A program made the translations under genes and the position numbers. This document shows, piece after piece, positions 1 through 12,179 of a DNA stretch of 64,000 bases. A model generated the notes under the pieces. It had not been told where the DNA came from and ran no database searches. It saw only the letters and a list, made by a program, of their open reading frames with translations. Location of the stretch: the NCBI GenBank assembly GCA_947095535.1, contig OX352774.1:1364001-1428000 (forward strand). Direction: 5' to 3'. Source of the stretch: Poecilobothrus nobilitatus (lineage: Eukaryota; Arthropoda; Insecta; Diptera; Dolichopodidae). Numbering within the stretch: position 1 is the first letter of the stretch; each line of letters begins with the position of its first letter.

Positions 1-404
1 AAATTTTATTTTAATTGAAATTAAATATAAAAATACAAAATAATATAATGTATATAGTTAATTAAGCACGTTAATTCTATTTCATAAATAAATTTCTTTA
101 GCAAATATAAATTTCTAATTATATTTATTTTTAATTTTTCTTCTTAGACTTTTAGTTTAATCATTAAAATCTTTAATTTTAATATAATTGAGTAATGTAA
201 TGATTGATTAAAAACACTACTCTCCTATTATATTATAATATTACAACAACATCATCAACTTAAATCACCAGTTTTTATTCGCCTTATTATGTTTATTCTA
301 ATTACTTCAAATATTATTACAGTTTCAAATATTATATTATGGTTTGTGCACTTAATAATTTTCAACATTCTATTGATTCTATCATCATAAAATCTTATAA
401 TGGT
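1..404. other. AT-rich stretch, no gene seen
   Basis: I see only A+T-rich sequence with short homopolymer runs here. There is no reading frame of note and no repeat that recurs elsewhere in the window. Confidence 0.5.
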
Positions 405-2075
405 CTATGATATAGCTAATATGCAAAATCTATTAAATATAGATTATTTCATCAATATTGAGCTCAATAAACCAAACTCAACATTCAAAAATAATTTCAA
501 CATTATGTATTAAATATTAAGCTTAAGCTTATCTTAATAATATGTTCAGATGTACTTAATTAAGCTTAAGAAAAAAATTATACAGTGTCGAGGCTTTGAT
601 TAATAACCAGTTTAAAAACAAGATTCATGTAATTGTTCTTACGCAAATATGGTTACATAGTTCAGAAAATAAATTCTATAATATTGAAGGATATAATGCT
701 TACTTTGCTAATAGGGATAAGCCATACGGAGGCGTTGCAATTTACATTAAAAATGATATAAATAGTTACCAAATATACTGCAAGTTAAGCTAATAAAACA
801 AAATGTTAATATATTTGGTATATATAGAGCACATGTAACGTCTATTGAAGATTTTATTACATAGATTACATAACATTGCAATACAAACAAAGTTTCATCC
901 TTGGTGACATTAATTTAAACCTTCTAAAAAAAGAAAGAACAATAATTAATTCTTACTCAAGCGCGATATTAAGTAATGGGTTCTTGATCTGTAATAAGAT
1001 TGATCAAAAGTTTGCTACTAGAATTGGTAGAAATTCAAAGAACATTATTGATCATTTCATAACTGATATTATTCAAGGTAAATTCTGGTTTTATATTTTT
1101 GATTCTTGTCTCTTCGATCATCAAATGTTCTTTATAAGCACTAGTCAAAATCCAATAACTGAGGAAAAAAACTATTATAAAACTGTACTAAACTATGATA
1201 GGTAGTACAGTTTCGAATAGCTCCTGGAATAACCTACAGTCCCATACAAATTTTGACGAATTAGTTGTGAAATTGAAAAGCATCATAAAAACTAATACCC
1301 ATAAAACAAGATAAGAGAAAAATTTGGATTACTCAAGAAATATTAGATAAAATGAAAATAAGAGATTCGCTGTTCAAATTTAAAAGAAAGTATCCAAATG
1401 ATACCCACACTGAAACTCTATATAATAAATACAAACTTATAGTCAGAACTTTAATAATTGAAGCATTAAAAAAATATTTTTCTAACTTAGTTATTGACAA
1501 CTCCAAAAATTGTAAAAAGCTCTGGGATTGCTACAAGTATATTATGTTCAATTTTAGTATGGTGTATTCAAACCAATCAATTAAAGTAATACATTATAAT
1601 ACCATAGTAATTGAACATGAAAATGAAATTGCTACTGCCTTTAACGAGTAAGTTAGAAGAAATATTTATACTAATTTTGACTTCTCTCACACTAATGTAG
1701 ATGAAATATCCAAAATCATTCAATCTGTGAATTCAGCTGCTGCTATAATGGGTACGATAATATATCAAGTAATATTAAAAAAAAATTCAGATCATCTAAC
1801 TCCTGTCTTAGTCATGCATACTAATCATTCATTCATATCGAATACATATCCAAATTAATTAAAAACAGCCGTTATAACACCCATATACAAAGGTGGAATT
1901 GCAATAAAATGCTCTAATTATCGTCCCGTCACTGTTTTCAGTGGTTTCTCAAAAATCTTCGAAAAAGTCATTCAAAATAGGTTTAATAATGTTATTAAAA
2001 ATAATCCAATACTAAGTGAGAAACAATTTGGGTTCGAAGAAAAATCAAACACAACAGCTGTCTGTCTCTTTTTAG
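405..2075 (+). pseudogene. broken non-LTR retrotransposon, family 1 (endonuclease to start of RT)
   Basis: This is the 5' part of a jockey/CR1-like retrotransposon, readable only by changing frame. In order it shows an endonuclease N-terminus (596-793, with TQIWL and YGGVAIYI blocks), the rest of the endonuclease (876-1205, with GDIN and IIDHFITD blocks), the endonuclease-RT linker (1352-1651), and the first RT block at about 1857-2075 (residues VITPIYKGG, then SNYRPVTV and KQFGF). The catalytic RT core is missing because the copy stops where repeat H begins. The block order and wording match the minus-strand copy at 37.8-40.7 kb, so both belong to one family. At least three frame breaks make it non-functional. 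The clade within jockey/CR1 is uncertain. Confidence 0.8.
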
Positions 2076-2089
2076 GTGACATTATTTTT

Positions 2090-2575
2090 TTCTTATAAAT
2101 ATGAGGCTTACTATAAACTTTGTTCTTGTCACTTTCAGGCTTTTAATTTTATTAAGAGTATTTTTATTTTTTTTTTCAAAACAAAGAATCATTTGAAAAC
2201 TGCCAACAGAAGATTAATAATTTATTTTTAATTTGCCGCTGCGACCAGTTCATAATGGATGTGGCGGTCAAATTTACAAATTAAAAATTTTTTAAATTTT
2301 AAATTTGTATCAAAAGTAGTTTTTAAAAAGTAAAAAATCTTAAAATTCTTACTTTTAATAAAAAAATTTGTGTCTCTGATAATACTTTTAGTCGAAGGTT
2401 TGTGTCTCTGATAATAAAATTTTAAATCATTAAATAAATATACAGAAATATCATCATTGCTAGTTTAGTTTACATTCAGTGTGTGTAGTTTATTATAGAA
2501 ATAAAATATTTTGTTTTACATGTTGGCAAGGTCTCGCAACATCTTGTGTATTGTATTATATTATAGATAGCTAAC
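2090..2575 (+). repeat. dispersed repeat H, copy 1 (truncated)
   Basis: This non-coding repeat returns in opposite orientation at 58253-59128 and 59266-60001. Shared landmarks are the block around 2235-2275 (the CCAGTTCATAATGGATGTGG region), the doubled TGTGTCTCTGATAATA motif at 2370-2420, and a hairpin-capable end near 2520-2545 (GTTGGC, 8-base loop, then CGCAAC, which is GCCAAC in the other copies). It abuts the broken retrotransposon on its left, suggesting insertion into it or deletion at the junction. No coding capacity is seen. Confidence 0.75.
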
Positions 2576-2624
2576 AAAATTTGTAAATTTTTTCTTTCTC
2601 TTATATGTATCGTATTACTGACAC

Positions 2625-3000
2625 CTCGGTTTTTACCGGAACCATCGGATTAAGGTAAACCTGGGCGGGATTCAAGGTGTTATACAACCCGTGCCGATGA
2701 TCAGCCTGGCTGGGGGCCCAGTCTTAAAAATAGTCCAGTCGCGAACGGAGTATTCGGAGTACCTGGCGACCCTCCGAATTAATTAGCCTTACCCTATGTA
2801 TATGAATCTCTGCATAGGGTGGACCTTCCTTTTCTTCGTACTCGTGGGTTCAAATATGGAACAATTAATTAAAAAAAAAGATTCGAAAAAAGAGTTAGGC
2901 GGCACTTCCCAAAAGTCGGCAAGTAAAGCAAAACAATCCATTTTCATTTACAAGGAAAATAGGAACTTTTGACTCACATCAAAGAGACAGAAGTGCGATA
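2625..3000 (+). other. GC-rich island with a short lysine-rich ORF (probable 5' end of an unidentified retroelement)
   Basis: Between about 2625 and 2855 the base composition changes sharply to GC-rich, unlike all flanking DNA. A small frame follows at 2856-2972 (38 codons, starting MEQLIKKKDS, rich in Lys and Ser). The arrangement of a GC-rich leader followed by a basic N-terminus resembles the 5' UTR and ORF1/gag start of a retroelement. I cannot name the element, and no reverse transcriptase follows. It could equally be a fragment of another transferred or captured sequence. Confidence 0.4.
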
Positions 3001-3104
3001 AGTTATATATAGAAGTCGTGGGATATGTAGAATATTATAATAAAATTTAGAACAGTTCAACCTAAACAAAACAACAAAACAAAACAACAAAATCGAAACA
3101 AAGA

Positions 3105-3545
3105 GATTACCCATTACAATTTACAATTCATAAACAATTATAATAAAATATTTGGCCTGGTTCCTATAATAATATATTTGTTTGGCTTTCTTTATTAAAA
3201 TCTATGAAATGACATTTTAAAATTATTTAAAAACATTTTGTTTGCATATATGCATATATGGGTATGTATGCATGTCAAATAAAATTAATTTAAAAAAAAT
3301 CAATTCCAAGAAAATTAATGAATGAAATAATTTTTTTTTATTTTTATGATTTTTTTTTTCCTTTACCCGTGCGTAATGTATCATAGTTTGAAAAAATAAT
3401 GATTTTTCCTATTAGAAATTACATCTATTAATACTGCATACATTGTAGCTATGTATATTTTATTTTTTTCCTATAATAAAACCATCCAACACCTTAAAAT
3501 GAATGCGTTTGTTACACATCATTTTTCTGAACAAATATAATATAA
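3105..3545 (-). repeat. dispersed repeat G, copy 1
   Basis: This non-coding repeat recurs on the plus strand at 53990-54425 and, split in two, at 55855-56058 and 61085-61320. Shared landmarks include the TATTTTATTATAGGAA block, the ATACATACATACCCAT block and the run ending near AACACTTTAAAATGAATG on one side. No open frame is present. The complete copies show what the split copy should look like. Confidence 0.7.
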
Positions 3546-4737
3546 CTAGATAAACCAGGCGTACCATACGCCAATCTGGTAATCAAGAAATAATGTTGGT
3601 TAATAATTCTGGTACCTTAGTAATCTAGAAATAATATTGGTTTTTGTCACTTAACTTTTTAATGAAATAAGAAGAAATATCTTTCTGTACTAATATAGTT
3701 TTTAGTTATCTTGAAAACGTTTTTGAGAGCTATGTTCCCTTTATTTGTAAGAATACTTAACTTTTTACAATAATAATAAAAATAAATTTAAATAAACATA
3801 AAAACGTATAGCAACACTAAGAACCCTAAAGAAAAATGTTGTAGTGGGGATTAGGGCGCGATAGTCCCGGTTCCTTCAAAAATAACCTTTTTTTCATAAA
3901 AATGTCTAAATTCGTATAAAATTCACTATTTAAGTGAAATGTCAAAATTGAATTCTTTTGTACGCGGAGTTTCCAAAACTAATTATTTTCCATATTGAAA
4001 TGTGCAATATGAAATTTTTTGAAAGAAATTGGTACATATGTGTGGAAATACTGTAAGTATTAATCAAAACCCTTTTCCGTAATATTTATATTCATATATT
4101 ATGTAAGTCTATGCGAAATTTTGAAATTTCAGGATTTTGATTTTCGGAATTTTGTAATTTCGAGATTTAAATTTTCAGATTTTAATTTTTCAAAATTTTG
4201 TTTTCGTAATTTTGAATTTGGGATTTTGATTTTCGGGATTATGTCCAACCCCATAAATTTTAAATTTGTTTTTACTCTTTTTTTCTGTTATATGCAGTAT
4301 TAGTTTTTGCTATGAAAAATAAAGAAAATTGTTGCAAACGTTTACTTCATTTTATATAATAGAAATATGTATGTTGTAATTTCGTTTTGGAAACAAACAC
4401 TTGACAAATTTAAGTATCAAAAAATTACAACAAAATAAATTTCTTTTTCCTTTTGTATGTCACAATATCGGAAACCGATGTTAAACATATTATTGATTAT
4501 TAATATATTTTTTGTATTAAGCAAAGTATGATTTTTTTTAGGATAAAGTAAATTAAAAAAAAAATACCTATATACAATACAATAAAAATTTCTCTTATGT
4601 CATTTTAAAATGAAAATAATTTGAAATTTATATTTAAAACTTTTTTTATAAAATTAGTCTTAATTTAACCATTCTAAAAAAGGTATTAAAATTTAATAAA
4701 AAAAATAAATTTTGGTTTAATATAAAATTTGTCTTTT
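3546..4737. other. non-coding stretch with GATTTT-type simple sequence
   Basis: No gene is supported. At 4115-4260 the sequence is a degenerate alternation of TTTTGATTTTCGG and TTTCAGGATT. That low complexity explains the open frame at 4121-4303 (Phe, Asp and Arg rich), which I do not regard as a gene. Confidence 0.5.
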
Positions 4738-6033
4738 TAGCATATTTCCAAAAAAAAATTTCAAAAAATGTGCCTATTAGTTTCACTCTGTCCATCCATC
4801 TGTCCGTCTGTTTACAAAACTTGCACACCGTTAAAGATAGAGAAAAAAAATTTTAACCATGGGTAGGTCTTATAAAAAAAATTCATTTTGTGGAACAACT
4901 TTTTCATGTAGCCCCATCCATCAGGGAATTACAGCCCCTCAAACTTTGAAAAAGCTCTATTTTTAAACGCGTATCATGTTTCATGTTTCGCTTAACATTT
5001 TTTCAATCTGAAAACGCCATTCGACATGAATTTTTTTTACCGTTATTTTACCGTTATGTGATAATCAAATTTTGCATGATTTTTCTACATTCATAACTCT
5101 GGCACGCTTTTGGATAGGGGCTTGAAATTTTTAGGCAAGAAATAACTTTTAGAATCAGTGTAAGTTTGCTCAGAATTTTTTTTTTACCGCCCCTTGTTTA
5201 ATAGTTTGCTCAGAAAATGTTTTTGTACCGCCCCCTGAGCTATTAGGGCTCAAAAATAGAAAATTGGCTATTTTCAAAGACCTGGTACTTAGGCACCTGT
5301 ACAAATTTTACTTCGGCAAAACACAAAAATTAAAGCTCCAGTAATATGTTTTTAAGTGTGTTAATGGTTTCTTTTAATTGTATAGGGTTCCAAAGTTACA
5401 GCCCCCCAAAATTGCAAAAAAAGCCCTATTTTCAGATGTATATATCTCAGGCGCTGCGTAGTAGTTTTACAATCTAAACACACTAGAAGACCAGAAATTT
5501 TCTTACCTCTATAAAACAAAAACTATGCAATATTTTGTAATTTACTGTTTAAATTTTCCGTTATGTTAAAACCAAATTTCGTATGATATTTCTTTTTTCA
5601 TAACTCCGGTACGCTTTGAGATAGGAATCTGAAATTTTGAGACAAAAAAGAAATTATAAGAAATTATTAAGTTAGAATTATTATAAGTTTCCTCAAAAAA
5701 TTTTTTGGTAGCACCCCCTATTTAAGAATTATTACGCCTCAAATATTGAAAATTTGCTATTTTTAGACACCTGAAACTTAGGCACCTGTAAAAATTTTTC
5801 TTCGGCAAGACATGAAAATTAAAGGTTCAATAATATATTTTAACGTGTGTTTACGGTTTTTCTTAGTTATATAGGGTTCGGACTTAGAGCCTCTCAAAAT
5901 TCGTGAAGTGCTATTTTCACGTTCTTTCTTATTACATGAAATTTTCAAATTTTTGTGCAAGTCACAATTCTAAACAGTTTGTATTGTCTTTTGGAAATGT
6001 GCGCTTTTAAAAACCGTTGGTTTACATTCTACC
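4738..6033 (-). mobile_element. dispersed repeat A, near full-length copy
   Basis: A ~1.3-kb non-coding repeat, seen again at 34868-36120, 47220-47965, 61620-61795 with 63032-63945, and as fragments elsewhere. Its two ends are inverted relative to each other (GCACATTTCCAAAA at one end, TTTTGGAAATGTGC at the other). One end carries GACG/GTCC repeats beside AGTTTCACTCTG. The inside contains two diverged direct copies of a ~500-bp unit (motifs AACTTAGGCACCTGTA, TAATAGCTC, ACCGTTATGTG). It looks like a non-autonomous DNA element, but I cannot assign a superfamily. Confidence 0.7.
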
Positions 6034-6044
6034 ATGTTTATTTT

Positions 6045-6815
6045 AATTTTGATTTTCACAATTATAATAAATAAACATATAAAACTTGCAGTGTAGTGTT
6101 GATAATGATACAAATGTGTCAATTCGTCATCGTGCTCAACAATTAAACTTATCTCCAACCACTTTATGGAAAATTTTCCGAAAAGGTCTTGGTTTAGGTG
6201 CTTACAAGAGTCAACTTGTACAGGAATTCAAGCCACCAATTATTGTTCGTACCGTAGATTTGGTAAATGGACTGAAGAAAACATTCACAATTTCATTTGA
6301 AAATTTTGTTCAGTGATTTAAGTACAATTTCTATTAAATGACTATGTCAATAAACAGAATTGCCGCATTTGGAGCGATGATAATCCACAAGCCATTAACC
6401 ATTACATACAGAAAAACTTACCGTTTGGTGCGCTCTATAGGCCGGTGGAATCATTGGTCCATATATATTCAAAAATGAAGACGGTCAGAAAGTTACTGTC
6501 AACGGCGAGCGGAACAGAGACATGATTGCTAACTTTTTCGTGCTTCAATTGGAAGGCATTAATGTTGCAGACATGTGCTTTCAGCATGGCGACCCGACAG
6601 CGTACAATACAACTAATTTAGTGAAAAAAACATTTGACGAACGATCAATTTCACAAAATAGATCTGTTAAATGGCCGCCTCGTTCGTGCGATTTGACTCA
6701 AAAATTTATGTCATAAAATTATCTATCAAATAAAACCAATTTAATGTATATTAAAAACACTTTTCTGTGTTTTATTTCAACTTAAATTCTCCGTCTCTAA
6801 ATAAATCACCCTATA
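6045..6815 (+). pseudogene. mariner-like (Tc1/IS630 superfamily) transposase relic
   Basis: Two in-frame pieces of a transposase remain. At 6086-6316 lies a helix-turn-helix segment (SIRHRAQQLNLSPTTLWKI) followed by a YKSQLVQEFKP block. At 6355-6716, across frames, lies the catalytic domain with NCRIWSDDNPQA, MIANFFVLQLEGI and WPPRSCDLT. The second catalytic Asp block, normally QQDGAT, reads QHGDPT, and the protein is cut just after PRSCDLT, where the third catalytic block should follow. The 3' end near ATCACCCTATA (about 6805-6815) resembles a terminal repeat of this family. A repeat A copy abuts on the left. Non-functional. Confidence 0.8.
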
Positions 6816-6984
6816 AAAAACACATTCATATTTTTTGCAAATATATCTGTTAAGGTTCAAATAGACAGCGAACATGTTAGAGAAAATATAAAAATTTTTC
6901 ATATTTGCCGAAAATTAGAATTATGGCAATTGGCAATTACGCGTAACATTTTAATTTTATATCTAAATATCACTCATAAAATAA

Positions 6985-7870
6985 ATATCGATGGTTAGGG
7001 TTGGGTCCGAAATCTGTAATTTCAAAATCCATAATCCGCGCGAATTTTTTATTATGGATTTTTTGCGTCTATTATTTAGAATTTTCAACAAAAATTTTAA
7101 AAAAATTTTGTTTTTCTCTTTTCATTATTCTTTATTTTAACTTAAAAATTTAAAAATAAATTAACATAAAAAAACCTACATGTATCATTCATTATTACAA
7201 AACAAAAAATAAAAAACAATTAAAACAAATTCATTTATATACAAAACAAAAAAAATAAATAAAATTCATTATTGCAAAAAAAAATAAAAAAATTCATTAT
7301 TACAAAAAACTGCCTTAGTTGGACCACATTTAATAGTTCCTTCAACTATATAAGTAACACGTGCAGAGCATTTATCAACTTTTCTCCTCTCACACTCTCA
7401 ATTTATGATATTTTTATTAGGTTTTGATAATAAATACCCATAAAATAAATGATAATAAATACCCATTCTAAAATGGTTATATTATAGTAAATATAAATAA
7501 TAATAAAATAATAAATAATAGTAAAATGGTAAAACAATAGTAAAATTAAAAAAAAAAAAATGCTTATCTACTTCCAATCGAAACTTCAGAAATAATTTTT
7601 ATTATTACTGAATATGGGAAATTTCCAAAAACAGCTAGTAAGTAAATAAATCAGTAAATTCAAAAATTCCTTCAAACCATTAAAAAAGCACCCAACATAC
7701 AAATAGAATCAAAAATTGCAAGTGTCATCTAGTGTTCATTTTATGGAATTTGAAAAGTATGGATTTTGAAATTATGGATTTTGAAAAGTATGGATTTTAA
7801 TAGTATGATAGTATGGATTTCATTGTTTACGGATTTTTCTAAACTTTATGGATTTACTTGTTTATGGATT
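6985..7870. repeat. foldback-like repeat built on an ATGGATTTT motif
   Basis: The left end (7010-7070) reads as AAATCCATAATCC units and the right end (7735-7865) as repeated TATGGATTTTGAAA and TATGGATTT units, so the two ends are inverted relative to each other. The centre is very A-rich with AAATAATA-type simple sequence and no coding frame. A non-autonomous foldback element or decayed simple sequence both fit. Confidence 0.45.
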
Positions 7871-7891
7871 TAAATATACCGATGGAAAACT

Positions 7892-8540
7892 AGGAAAAGT
7901 GCAGTAGAGTAAACTGTGTCAACTCTGAGATACCTGTATGAACAATATGTTGTTTCCATAAAACTTGATCATCATTTACAAAATTTCAGGTATTTTACTT
8001 ATTTAAGCATTCAGATTTATTTATGGAAATTTTAGACTTGTTTGAAAATTATTCAAACCTATTGCTCCGAACCAACAATATTTTGTAGAAGTTATTGCCA
8101 TGAAACATGATAATCTTTTAGAAGATTTCAGATGCTTAGCTTAATAAAGTTTCAAAATATCTAAGCTACAGCTACCTGAACCTGCACAACCAAATTTTAC
8201 AGAAGTTGTCGTCATGTAGCTTAACATCTTTTCATAATTTCAGATACGTAGCTTCAATAAACACTGAATTATTTAAATTTAAAAAGAGAAGTTGTATGGC
8301 AGTTACCCGACCTTCTGCACCAGGACAACCAAATCTTACAAAAATTATTTCCATAAAACTTTATCATCTTTTATATGATTTCAAATGTCTAACATAATTA
8401 GGCTTCAAGATATGCAAGCTACTTAAACCTGTTGGCCTGAAACAACCAAACTTCATAGAAGTTATTGCGATTTAACTTCACTTTTTAGAAAATTGCAGAT
8501 GTCTAGGTTTATAAGCGACCAAGTCCGTAATGGCAAATTT
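7892..8540 (+). repeat. foldback-like element, left arm
   Basis: The outer end (7892-7940, from AGGAAAAGTG through TGTGTCAACTCTGAGATACC) is repeated almost exactly, inverted, at 13989-14033. Inward of it, units of about 111-135 bp repeat, seen by the recurring ACAGAAGTTGTCGTCATG-like block at about 7948, 8085, 8196, 8331 and 8447, each followed by a TTTCAGATGYCTAG-like block. The same unit appears inverted in the right arm. The frame at 8206-8397 is an accident of this repeat. Confidence 0.7.
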
Positions 8541-10109
8541 ATTAAAAAAGATTTGTAACTCGAATATCATCCAACAAGTTCTTACAACAAAATTTATACA
8601 GTTTTAAATACCGATCTTTACCCCAAAATTAAAATTTTCGCTTTTTTTAGCTAAAATAATTGCAACAAGAATTGTCGCACACGCATTTCTATCTATTTTG
8701 AATGATAAAGCTCGTGCTCCACTAGTTTTTTTTTAAATGTTTAAGTACAGTTTTGTAGAAAAAGTAATGAAAGATACGAAAAGTGCATGTGAGCAAAATT
8801 GACGAAACAACGTTATTTATCCGTAAAAAATTGGTGATATCCAGGTAATGAAGATACATCTTCAGAAATTCTGATTGTGCGGAATTCGGTACAGATTGTA
8901 CAATAGTGAAGAAGAAAAAAGTAATGTCATTGAATTACTTCTAATTTACTTATCAAAAGAAAAGTATACGATGTTATCCAGAACCAGTTATGGTAAAATG
9001 ATTTTGGCTAGAATGATAAAAATAAGTCAATTTTTCATATAAAAATGAAATTTTTAAAGCACCCTACAGGGGTGAGAGTACACTCAAATGAGACAATCTG
9101 TACTAATTGAAGTTATATCACCTTAAGGGTTGCTTACAAACCTATCCTTTGGAACTACAATTATTGTTATAGATCTAACAATTTTTGAGATATTTTTCGT
9201 TATTTAAGCATATGTAAATTATGAAATTGCATATTTTATTAAAATTGTATTTCAATATCGAATTTCTAACCTCTGATGGGACTATTTACCAAGCCGTACT
9301 ATACTTATTAGATACCGCTGGAAAGGGTGTGAAGAGGCCTTTCTAACAGTATAAAATTAATATAGGGCTTCTTTGAAAATTTATAAGTATAGTGGTTTCT
9401 AGGAAGCCTAGAAAACATTTTTTTATACGAAAAAATTTTCCATTTGCAGTATCTCAGTAACGTAGCACTGATTAAGATGAGACAAGATATTTATTAAAGA
9501 CAATAGTAGTCACCACAATGTTGTAAAAAATTGGTTCCTGAATACTATCTTAGACGGAAATATAACATTTAAGTAAAAACTACAAAAAACTACAAAATGT
9601 TAGAAAAATTTCAAAATAATCAATTTGAACTTTAAATGGCCTTTCTGTCAAAAGTCATGTTCTATGAAACATAGGTGACGTCACTAGGTACCGTGAAGTA
9701 TATCCATTTTTTTGTTTTATGTGAACATTTTTTTATATTACTTAGAAAAATTTTTTAATATGTGCAAAATTTATAAATTTAAAAATTGTTTTTGTTTCAA
9801 TATGTATACCTACATATATTAGTTAATTTAGTAATTTTCAAAAAGGAAAAAAAATGTTTTTTTTGTTAATATAAACTTTTTAAAAACTTGGTAAAATTTA
9901 CAAAATTAAAATAATTAATTATTGAGAGCTCTGGTAAAGAATTAAATTAATTCGCAACGTTAGCAATTGGTAAATAAAAGGAAAAAAAGTAAATAAAGGT
10001 AAATAAAGGTAAAAAAAGTAAATAAAACTTTTATCTATAGAAGGAGAAATTAAAAAACTAATTAAAAAATAATACTTAAGGAATCGAAAATTTATATATT
10101 TTATAATAG
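8541..10109. other. no gene recognised
   Basis: This stretch lies inside the foldback-like arms. It has slightly less extreme A+T content than its surroundings but no supported frame. A short AAATAAAGGTAAATAAAGG simple repeat lies at 9970-10030. I could not match any block here to other parts of the window. Confidence 0.4.
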
Positions 10110-12010
10110 TTATTTGTATTAAACTCCATGTCGAAAAGTCTACAATATTTTTCTTCTGTTTCTTATACAGATCTCCCCAAGCAATTAATTGATCAAAAGG
10201 TTTTTTCCAACCTTTTCCAACTATCTCAACTTGTTAAGAGCCCCATGAGCATTTCTGACCAAAATATCCAAACCAAACATCTTTTGAACGTATTTCTAAA
10301 AATCAACCCAGATAATCATACAGTTTTCGTTAGCCCTCGATCTAATTCTGAAAATTTACTTGTTAAAACAAGTTTTGTAGCAAGTATATGAACAAGTTCA
10401 AGCTCACTTCCCAAAAGATTAGCCTGGGATTACAACTGGGCTAATTGAAATGGCTTAAATTCCTTTTTGCGGAACTTCGACTTGTCGATGTATTTACTTT
10501 CAACTAAAAAATGTTGATCTTTCTGCTGATGTCGTTAGTAAGAGAATAATGATGGGTATAAAATTATTCATATACATTTCTTATAAATCGGTCAAACCAA
10601 ACAACAAAACATGGTTTAACAACATCTGCAAAAAGGCCATAAAAAATAAAGACAAACTTTTCAAGTGGTACAACGCTAACGTTTCCTAGGTAGCATGTAA
10701 GAGCTATAAAAGGGCTAAAATTAAAGTAAAAAAATTATCAACCAGCAAAAGTTTCTGTATAAACGATTCCTTCACCAGCCGAACTACAATCGTTCTTTTT
10801 GGACCTTGAATCGTTCTTTTTGGCAAAAAATGATGGACAAAACCTTTGCGTATCTTCATTTCCTCTACTCGTTGATAATCATGATTCTACCACTCATGAT
10901 TCGGTTGGAAAAGCTAACTTGTTTGCAAAATAATTCGCATCAAATTCCACACACCCTCCTACATATCAACCGCCACGTATGATTTCTGAAATAGATCGTT
11001 CCTGTAAATTTGGAAGAATCTATTTCAGGACCACAGCTGTAGTGAAAATTCTGTGACATTTCCTAGTCAATGGAAAATTGATTACGTTTCTCCAATTCAA
11101 AATGAAGGTGACAAAAGCGACCCCCTGAACTCTTGGCCTATAACTATCTTTTCGATAATATTTAAATTTATGGAAACCATCAATAATTCTAAGCTAAAGA
11201 AATATCTCAAAGGTAGAAATATCCCAATGTGGAAAGAAGTAATAGATCGACCAGCGACACACCATTCATTACTCTGCTGAAAGTACTGTTGTAGTTCCTG
11301 ATATTTTTAAAGCTTTTGATCAAGTATGGTTCTCCAGTTCTCCTGACCTGTTCAACTATTAGTCTTGGTACGATCTTCTGCAATTGGGTTGAAGACTTTC
11401 TATCGAATCGTTGTATTCTAGTTCTAGATGACAGTTACACGTCCGACAAATTTCATTGAACGTTGGCTTTCCACAAGGATCCGTACTTGCTTTCAACTTT
11501 GTTTATTTTCATCAATGATCTCCCATTTTCAATCCAATTCATAGTTTTGCTGGCGACAGCACATTAGTAATATCTTACAACTTACATAGCAAATCAATCG
11601 CCACGCCGACCGCTTTCAACTTATCGAGAATATCTACGGTTGACTCGGTTAACCTCGCCCTAGCCAAAAATTGCTAGCTCAAGGTGCCAATAATAGGATT
11701 AAGTTCAATACAACCAAAAGTCAATTCTGCCTCATATCATTAAAAAAGTTTGATTACAACCCAATTCTGAGATTCCAGAGAATCCAATTCTGAGATTTTT
11801 TGCATTATCTCGATCGAATCTAAAAACGCGCCAATCGTCTTATTGGCAACCCTGTCGAAACTAATACTCTTACTTCTCTTTACATCCGTTTTAATATTCA
11901 AGCCCTTTCCCTTTTTTATAGATATAAAACACTGATGCCCACCTCTTAAAGAATTCCAAACCACAATCAGAAGGGCTACAAGTACTCCTCCCTACTTCGT
12001 GGAACTACCT
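10110..12010 (+). pseudogene. broken jockey-like retrotransposon, family 3 (linker and RT)
   Basis: Fragments in several frames together make an endonuclease-RT linker and reverse transcriptase. The linker shows KTWFNNICKKAIKNKDKLF (about 10608-10665). The first RT block is FPSQWKIDYVSPIQNEGDK with PITIFSIIFKFMET (11053-11210). The palm follows with DIFKAFD near 11300 and a VPQGS-like block, then a FADD block now reading FAGDS near 11545. The core is riddled with shifts and the catalytic Asp-Asp pair is damaged. Its wording differs clearly from families 1 and 2 in this window. The piece at 10128-10391 lies just upstream and may belong to it, but I see no diagnostic motif there. Confidence 0.65.
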
Positions 12011-12179
12011 AAATAGTACTCCACTGGATAATAACAGTAGATAATCATCATTCATTTATCCCCCATCTCCCCCTTATCCTCATTTTTCCCATCCTTACTC
12101 CGCACCATAATCACAACTATATAGTACAAAGGAAAACACTCCTAGTTAATGTATTACAAAAAAAAAAGTATTGCTTCTA

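Noticed and set aside
4121..4303. Frame rich in Phe, Asp and Arg
   Set aside because: It is a translation of a TTTTGATTTTCGG-type simple repeat.
8206..8397. Small plus-strand frame
   Set aside because: It lies wholly in the subrepeats of the foldback-like arm and has no counterpart in other units.
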